In this document: one piece after another, positions 6,100 through 9,515 of the stretch
Layout: every line of letters begins with the position of its first letter
Position numbering within the stretch: the first letter of the stretch is position 1
NCBI GenBank assembly: GCA_030619985.1
Contig: JAUXAI010000049.1
Span: 1-9,515, forward strand
Direction of reading: 5' to 3'
Length of the DNA stretch: 9,515 nt
Origin: a bacterium
GTDB taxonomy: Bacteria > UBP18 > UBA7526
The notes under the pieces: generated by a model
The model's database searches: none
What the model was told of the DNA's origin: nothing
The model's input: the letters and a program-made list of their open reading frames with translations, nothing else
Program-made: the position numbers and the translations under genes

Positions 6100-6384
6100 G
6101 TGAAGAGATTTGAAAGGATAGATAGGGCGAGGAAATTACTTGGCTTGGCAGAAGAAGCCTCCTTGGATGAGATAAAGAAGACCTATCGGGAGTTAGCTAA
6201 GAAGTTCCATCCGGATAAGAAGAAGGGCGATAAAAAGAAGATGCAGGAGATAAACCAAGCCTATAAGGACCTTTTGAGTTACTGTGAGAACTATCGCTAT
6301 CCTTTGAGCAAAGAGAAAATAAAGAAAGAGGACCGGAGGAGTAGGCTGGAAGAACGCTTCAAGGACGACTGGCTCATGAAGTGA
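6100..6384 (+). CDS. Minimal J-domain (DnaJ-like) co-chaperone
   Basis: This 94-residue protein is essentially a lone J domain plus a short charged tail. Helix I is around residues 8-16 (DRARKLLGL). Helix II is EIKKTYRELAKKF, ending in the obligatory HPD motif at H37-P38-D39, which stimulates Hsp70 ATPase. A lysine-rich loop (KKKGDKKK) follows, then helix III MQEINQAYKDLLSY. No Gly/Phe region, zinc-finger or substrate-binding domain is present, so it is a type III J-protein that probably directs a DnaK-type chaperone to a specific client. The GTG start at 6100 is fixed by GGAGG at 6089-6093 with six nt spacing. Position between an Fe-S carrier ATPase and a methyltransferase suggests, by analogy with HscB, a role in cluster transfer. 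That is inference only; no HscB-type C-terminal domain is present. Confidence 0.92.
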   Translation: MKRFERIDRARKLLGLAEEASLDEIKKTYRELAKKFHPDKKKGDKKKMQEINQAYKDLLSYCENYRYPLSKEKIKKEDRRSRLEERFKDDWLMK

Positions 6385-6388
6385 AATA

Positions 6389-6437
6389 ATTACAGTGATT
6401 ATTTAGATGATTATGGTGATGTAATCTCCAATGGGAT
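6389..6437 (+). repeat. 49-bp repeat, copy 2, overlapping the methyltransferase start
   Basis: This is the second copy of the repeat at 5934-5982 (47 of 49 identical). It fills nearly the whole 46-nt gap after the J-domain gene and runs seven nt into the next coding region. Just past the core, one extra T relative to copy 1 turns the ATG-GGA-TAA of copy 1 into ATG-GGA-TTA, opening the methyltransferase frame. Upstream in the same frame the repeat also holds a five-codon mini-ORF (6407-6424, MIMVM then stop). Confidence 0.85.
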
Positions 6438-7102
6438 TAAAAATTGATGCTTTAAAGTATGATCAATGGTATCAATCGCCTAAGGGAAGCTATGTCGGTG
6501 ATTTAGAGAGAGAACTCTTAGCAGACTTAATGAAGCCAGAGAGGGGGGAGAGTCTTCTCGATGTCGGTTGTGGAACAGGATATTTCTCCCTCTTTTTTCA
6601 CCAGTTAGGACTTAAGGTCACTGGTCTGGATAGCTCAGAAGAGATGCTTGATGTAGCACGAGGTAAGATCAAGGAGAAGAAAGACATCGAATTCATCTCT
6701 GGAGAGGCAACCAGACTTCCTTTCCCAGACAATTCCTTTGATATCGTTACTCTGATCACCAGTCTGGGATTTATAAAAGAACCGTATAAGGCAATTAAAG
6801 AAGCCTTTCGGATAGCAAGAAAGAGAGTAATCCTAGGAACTTTGAATAAATATAGCATCTGGGCCCTTTATCGGAAAATAGAAGGATTATTCACGCCCAC
6901 AGTATATAACGGGGCAAGATTCTATTCCTTGAAAGGATTACAAAACCTCGTCATCCCTCAAGCGAAGAATAGTAAGATCATCTGGAGAAGCATCCTATTC
7001 TTGCCTTCTTTCCCCCGATTGCGAAGAATAGAAAAGAACCTGTCCAGATTCAAAATCCCCCTAGGAGCCTTCTTAGTCTTAGGTATTGAACTATCAGATT
7101 AA
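6431..7102 (+). CDS. Class I SAM-dependent methyltransferase (UbiE/COQ5-like)
   Basis: This 223-residue methyltransferase begins with the helix DALKYDQWYQSPKGSYVGDLE, typical of UbiE/Methyltransf_11-type proteins (xYDxWY...G). Motif I is LLDVGCGTG (residues 42-50). The strand-2 acid is D67 in VTGLDSSEEML. Next come GEATRLPFPDNSFDIV (91-106, the usual sequence before the beta-4 region) and the helix PYKAIKEAFRIARK. The last 80 residues are basic and less typical, perhaps a substrate-binding lid. The substrate is unknown. ATG 6431 is the only sensible start: in-frame stop TAA 6422 precedes it and no ATG, GTG or TTG follows soon. It lacks a Shine-Dalgarno and starts inside a repeat copy whose TGTAAT (6420-6425) would, as a -10 box, place transcription start at or next to the ATG, so leaderless translation is possible. 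Confidence 0.9.
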   Translation: MGLKIDALKYDQWYQSPKGSYVGDLERELLADLMKPERGESLLDVGCGTGYFSLFFHQLGLKVTGLDSSEEMLDVARGKIKEKKDIEFISGEATRLPFPDNSFDIVTLITSLGFIKEPYKAIKEAFRIARKRVILGTLNKYSIWALYRKIEGLFTPTVYNGARFYSLKGLQNLVIPQAKNSKIIWRSILFLPSFPRLRRIEKNLSRFKIPLGAFLVLGIELSD

Positions 7103-7118
7103 AAAAGATTACTGAACC

Positions 7119-7149
7119 TTTGCGTTTTTAAGTTAAATTTTGCGTTTTT
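7119..7149 (+). repeat. Two 11-nt direct repeats, TTTGCGTTTTT, upstream of the COG1433 gene
   Basis: TTTGCGTTTTT occurs at 7119-7129 and 7139-7149, exactly 20 bp apart (about two helical turns) in the 71-nt gap before the COG1433 gene. Such phasing would suit a dimeric regulator. A related sequence on the opposite strand (ACGCAAAGACGCCAAA) lies just after the COG1433 stop, near 7539-7554, which instead suggests remnants of a dispersed repeat. Confidence 0.4.
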
Positions 7150-7173
7150 GCGGTTGCAAGGGAGGTGAAGAAG

Positions 7174-7539
7174 ATGAGAATAGCCATATCTACAGATGGT
7201 GACCAGGTTTCTGCCCACTTTGGAAGGTGTCCTTCCTTTACCTTGATAGAGGTTGAGGATAGTAAGGTCAAAAGTAAGGAAGTCATTCCTAACCCTGGCC
7301 ATCACCCTGGTTTTCTACCTCAGTTTTTCCATGAAAGAGGAGTAGAATGTATCATCGCTGGAGGAGCAGGATGGAGGGCCCAGAGCCTCTTTGCCGAAAG
7401 AGGAATCAAGTTAATCGTAGGAATAAGTGGTACAATAAAGGATACCATTGAGAAACTACTCAAAGGCGAGTTAAAGGGAGGCGAGAATATCTGTCGTCCA
7501 GGAGCAGGCAAGGATTATGGAATTCCCAAAACAGAGTAA
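7174..7539 (+). CDS. COG1433 family (NifX/NafY/orange-protein-like) metal-cofactor-binding protein
   Basis: This 121-residue protein has the dinitrogenase iron-molybdenum cofactor-binding fold (RNase H-like). Hallmarks are MRIAISTDGDQVSAHFGRCP with H15/F16/G17/C19, the strand FTLIEVED, NPGHHPG, the central IIAGGAGWRAQSLFAERGIKLIVG, and C-terminal GGENICRPG. The His and Cys residues are candidate ligands for a Mo-, Cu- or Fe-containing cluster. In Desulfovibrio such proteins (orange protein) are encoded with COG1149 and Mrp ATPases, as here. GTG 7165 is in frame, but it overlaps GGAGG (7161-7165), which is the ribosome binding site for ATG 7174 at eight-nt spacing; starting at 7174 also gives the conserved MRIAIS. 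No nitrogenase gene is in view, so a nitrogen-fixation role should not be assumed. The 3' end overlaps the YibE/F gene by 23 nt. Confidence 0.93.
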   Translation: MRIAISTDGDQVSAHFGRCPSFTLIEVEDSKVKSKEVIPNPGHHPGFLPQFFHERGVECIIAGGAGWRAQSLFAERGIKLIVGISGTIKDTIEKLLKGELKGGENICRPGAGKDYGIPKTE

Positions 7540-9515
7540 CGCAAAGACGCCAAATGCTAAACCACAAAATACCCTACTTAAGGAAATAGTACTTTTTTCT
7601 TTTTGCTTAATTATCTTGCTAAGCTTTATTCCGGCCTACGCTGAGGCTATGGTGGGTAGGCCAGTTCAGAATGAATTTGTTCGGGTAGAAGTCCTCTCCT
7701 CCCGGAATGAAAAAGGTCCTATTTCTAAGGACCTCTTTCGCTATCCACCCCAGGTTCAGCACCTCTCCTTAAAGATACTGAGCGGATCTCATAGAGGAGA
7801 AATAGTCAGTTTTGACAATCATCTGGTCGGCCATCGGGGCTATGACATCCTCCTCTATCCTAAAGATAAAGTTCTTGTTCAGATAATCACCACACCTAGC
7901 GGGGAGATCTCCTCCCTCTCCTTAGCGAGCCATATAAGGGATAGGTTCATCCTGCTCCTCATTCTCTTCTTTCTCCTTTCCTTAGTTCTGATGGGAGGCC
8001 TAAAGAAGGGTCTATCCACCGCTCTCTCCCTAATTCTCACCCTGGGCCTGGTCTTCTTCATTATGCTTCCCCTCTTCAGGCTCGGCTTTCCGCCATTATT
8101 AGTGGGGATCCTCATCTCCATTATTGCCGCTGCCCTAACCCTCTATCTAATTGGTGGGGGAGGGGTCAAAAGCCTCTCCGCCATCCTGAGCACCATTGTG
8201 GGGGTTCTGATCGTTGGGGGGTTGGCCTTGGTCGGTGCTCACTTCATGCGCCTCAATGGTTATCATATGGAGGAATCGAAGACCCTGGTCTTCTACCTCC
8301 ATCACTCTCTAACCTGCCGCTTGAGCGATTTGCGGGGCCTTCTCTTGGTAGGAATTATTATCGGTGGGTTGGGAGTGATGATGGATGTGGCCATCAGTAT
8401 GGCCTCCAGCGTCTATGAGATAAGGGGGGCTCATCCCGGGATCAGCCAGAAGGAACTGGTCAAGAGGAGCATGAACGTGGGAAGGGATATCATGGCCACC
8501 ATGGCCAATAGCCTCATCCTGGCCTATCTGGGCCTCACTCTCCCCCTAATCCTGACCTTTATGATTATGGGTACCCCCTTCTTGCGCATCTCTAACTGGG
8601 CCTTCCTGGATGTCGAGATCCTGGCTGCCCTGGCGGGGAGTATCGGCTTTGTTCTAGTCATTCCCCTAACAGTAATAATAACTACTGCCCTTCTATATAA
8701 GAGGATTCCCTTCTCCAGAATCAAAAGGACAGCAATCATTCTTCTCATACTCCTAGCCCTGGGAAACGGGGTCCATGCTGCAGGTGAGGAGGAGCTTCTG
8801 CCAGAGTCTGAGCTCCGCACCCATCCCCTGGTCTTTATTAAGGAAAAAGAGGAGGAGTTTGTTCGGGGAAAGGTTTTAGATATAGAGAGAAAAGGCCCTA
8901 AAGAAGAGATAATTACCTTTAAGGTCTTAGGGGGAAGATATAAGAATAGAGTAGTGGAGGTACCAAATTACCTAACGGGCAGGCCCCAGTATGACCTTCT
9001 ATTCAAAGAGGGCGATCAAGCACTTCTTCGCCTATCCCAGGAAGAGTTCTTCATCGCTGACTATGTTCGAGATAGGTTTCTATTCATTCTGGCTGGAGTA
9101 TTCATTGCTCTTCTAATCCTGATTGGTAGAGCAAAGGGCCTGCGCACCGCCCTGGCTCTGGGAATAACCTTAGCCCTAATCCTCTTCCTCTTCCTACCTC
9201 TTATTAGGCTCGGGTTTTCCCCCCTCCCCTTAAGCATTCTAGTTTCTATCTTAGCCACTCTATTTACTCTCTATCTTGTGGCCGGTTTTGGAGTTAAAGG
9301 ACACTGCGCTATTCTGGGAACCTCCCTAGGAATACTTATTGCTGCTGGCCTATCCTTGGGGGCAAAGGAGATTCTAAAGATTACTGGCTTCAGCTCTGAA
9401 GGGATAAGGGCCTTAAGTTACTTCTCCCGCCATTATGGAGGAGACCTTATTACCGATATGGGAGGTGTCCTTACCTCAGCCATCATTATCGGTGCGGTAG
9501 GTGTGGTCATGGATG
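7517..9515 (+). CDS. Tandem double-module YibE/F-family membrane protein, 3'-truncated by the window edge
   Basis: The frame is open from ATG 7517 to the last base (666 complete codons) with no stop. A signal peptide or first membrane segment (residues 22-42, ending AYA-E) is followed by an extracytoplasmic stretch of about 100 residues. A membrane domain then begins at RDRF (141-144), with KKGLSTALSL, RLGFPPL (188-194) and the family core GVMMDVAISMASSVYEI (from G286) plus NVGRDIMATMANSLILAYLG. A second signal-like helix (404-422) then starts a repeat of the same plan: soluble segment, RDRF (518-521), RLGFSPL (564-570) and GVVMD at G662. Equivalent motifs are 376-377 residues apart. YibE/F proteins are usually single modules of about 350-390 residues with unknown, possibly transport, function. 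ATG 7517 is the only start before the signal segment. It lies inside the COG1433 gene, suggesting coupling. Leu codons here shift to CTC/CTG. Confidence 0.9.
   Translation, partial: MEFPKQSNAKTPNAKPQNTLLKEIVLFSFCLIILLSFIPAYAEAMVGRPVQNEFVRVEVLSSRNEKGPISKDLFRYPPQVQHLSLKILSGSHRGEIVSFDNHLVGHRGYDILLYPKDKVLVQIITTPSGEISSLSLASHIRDRFILLLILFFLLSLVLMGGLKKGLSTALSLILTLGLVFFIMLPLFRLGFPPLLVGILISIIAAALTLYLIGGGGVKSLSAILSTIVGVLIVGGLALVGAHFMRLNGYHMEESKTLVFYLHHSLTCRLSDLRGLLLVGIIIGGLGVMMDVAISMASSVYEIRGAHPGISQKELVKRSMNVGRDIMATMANSLILAYLGLTLPLILTFMIMGTPFLRISNWAFLDVEILAALAGSIGFVLVIPLTVIITTALLYKRIPFSRIKRTAIILLILLALGNGVHAAGEEELLPESELRTHPLVFIKEKEEEFVRGKVLDIERKGPKEEIITFKVLGGRYKNRVVEVPNYLTGRPQYDLLFKEGDQALLRLSQEEFFIADYVRDRFLFILAGVFIALLILIGRAKGLRTALALGITLALILFLFLPLIRLGFSPLPLSILVSILATLFTLYLVAGFGVKGHCAILGTSLGILIAAGLSLGAKEILKITGFSSEGIRALSYFSRHYGGDLITDMGGVLTSAIIIGAVGVVMD

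Noticed and set aside
5934-6437. CRISPR array
   Set aside because: Only two copies of the repeat exist, separated by a complete gene, and no cas genes are present.
7174-7539. Nitrogen-fixation gene nifX
   Set aside because: The fold matches, but no nif genes are nearby and the partners (COG1149, Mrp) point to the orange-protein type. No gene symbol is given.
7879-9258. Arg-rich open frames on the minus strand (7879-8121, 8524-8820, 9061-9258)
   Set aside because: They are antisense shadows of the YibE/F coding frame. Its pyrimidine-rich Leu/Phe/Ile codons read as Arg/Lys on the other strand. They show no domain or ribosome binding site.

Overview
The window is a gene-dense stretch in which every gene reads on the + strand. 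It most likely comes from an anaerobic, uncultivated bacterium of moderately low GC. Evidence for anaerobiosis is the concentration of Fe-S proteins (a 2x[4Fe-4S] ferredoxin, a MinD-type ATPase with an inserted ferredoxin domain, an Mrp/NBP35 ATPase) and a COG1433 (NifX/NafY-like, 'orange protein'-type) cofactor-binding protein. AGA/AGG dominate among Arg codons. Short dispersed repeats lie in the gaps. I cannot name the phylum from sequence alone.

Layout. 2-577 is the 3' part of a YggS/PLPBP pyridoxal-phosphate homeostasis protein. It overlaps by 8 nt an unrecognised, histidine-rich polytopic membrane protein (570-1175). After an AT-rich, repeat-bearing gap (1176-1361) comes a tight run: an FmdB-type zinc-ribbon protein (1362-1562), a class I SAM methyltransferase (1573-2127) and a small ferredoxin overlapping it by 17 nt (2111-2401). 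An ABC-2 exporter follows, with ATPase (2440-3387) and permease (3377-4135) overlapping by 11 nt.

The gap 4136-4251 carries a perfect 14-bp inverted repeat whose right arm runs into the GTG start of the next gene and could mask its ribosome binding site. Downstream lies an Fe-S/metal-cofactor cluster: a MinD-like ATPase with a ferredoxin insert (4252-5106), an Mrp/NBP35 ATPase (5108-5923), a minimal J-domain protein (6100-6384), a second SAM methyltransferase (6431-7102), a COG1433 protein (7174-7539), and a very large open frame (7517 to the window end, 666 codons with no stop) that encodes two complete-looking YibE/F membrane modules in tandem. A 49-bp repeat occurs twice, on either side of the J-domain gene. 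The second copy supplies the start codon of the methyltransferase.

How it may work together. COG1149-type ATPase, Mrp ATPase and COG1433 protein are the core of the anaerobe-specific orange-protein loci known from Desulfovibrio, so this segment may mature, insert or handle a metal cluster. The J-protein could recruit Hsp70 for cluster transfer. The double YibE/F protein, which overlaps the COG1433 gene by 23 nt, could be its membrane partner. The partnership is inference from gene order. No RNA genes, CRISPR arrays or transposase genes were seen.
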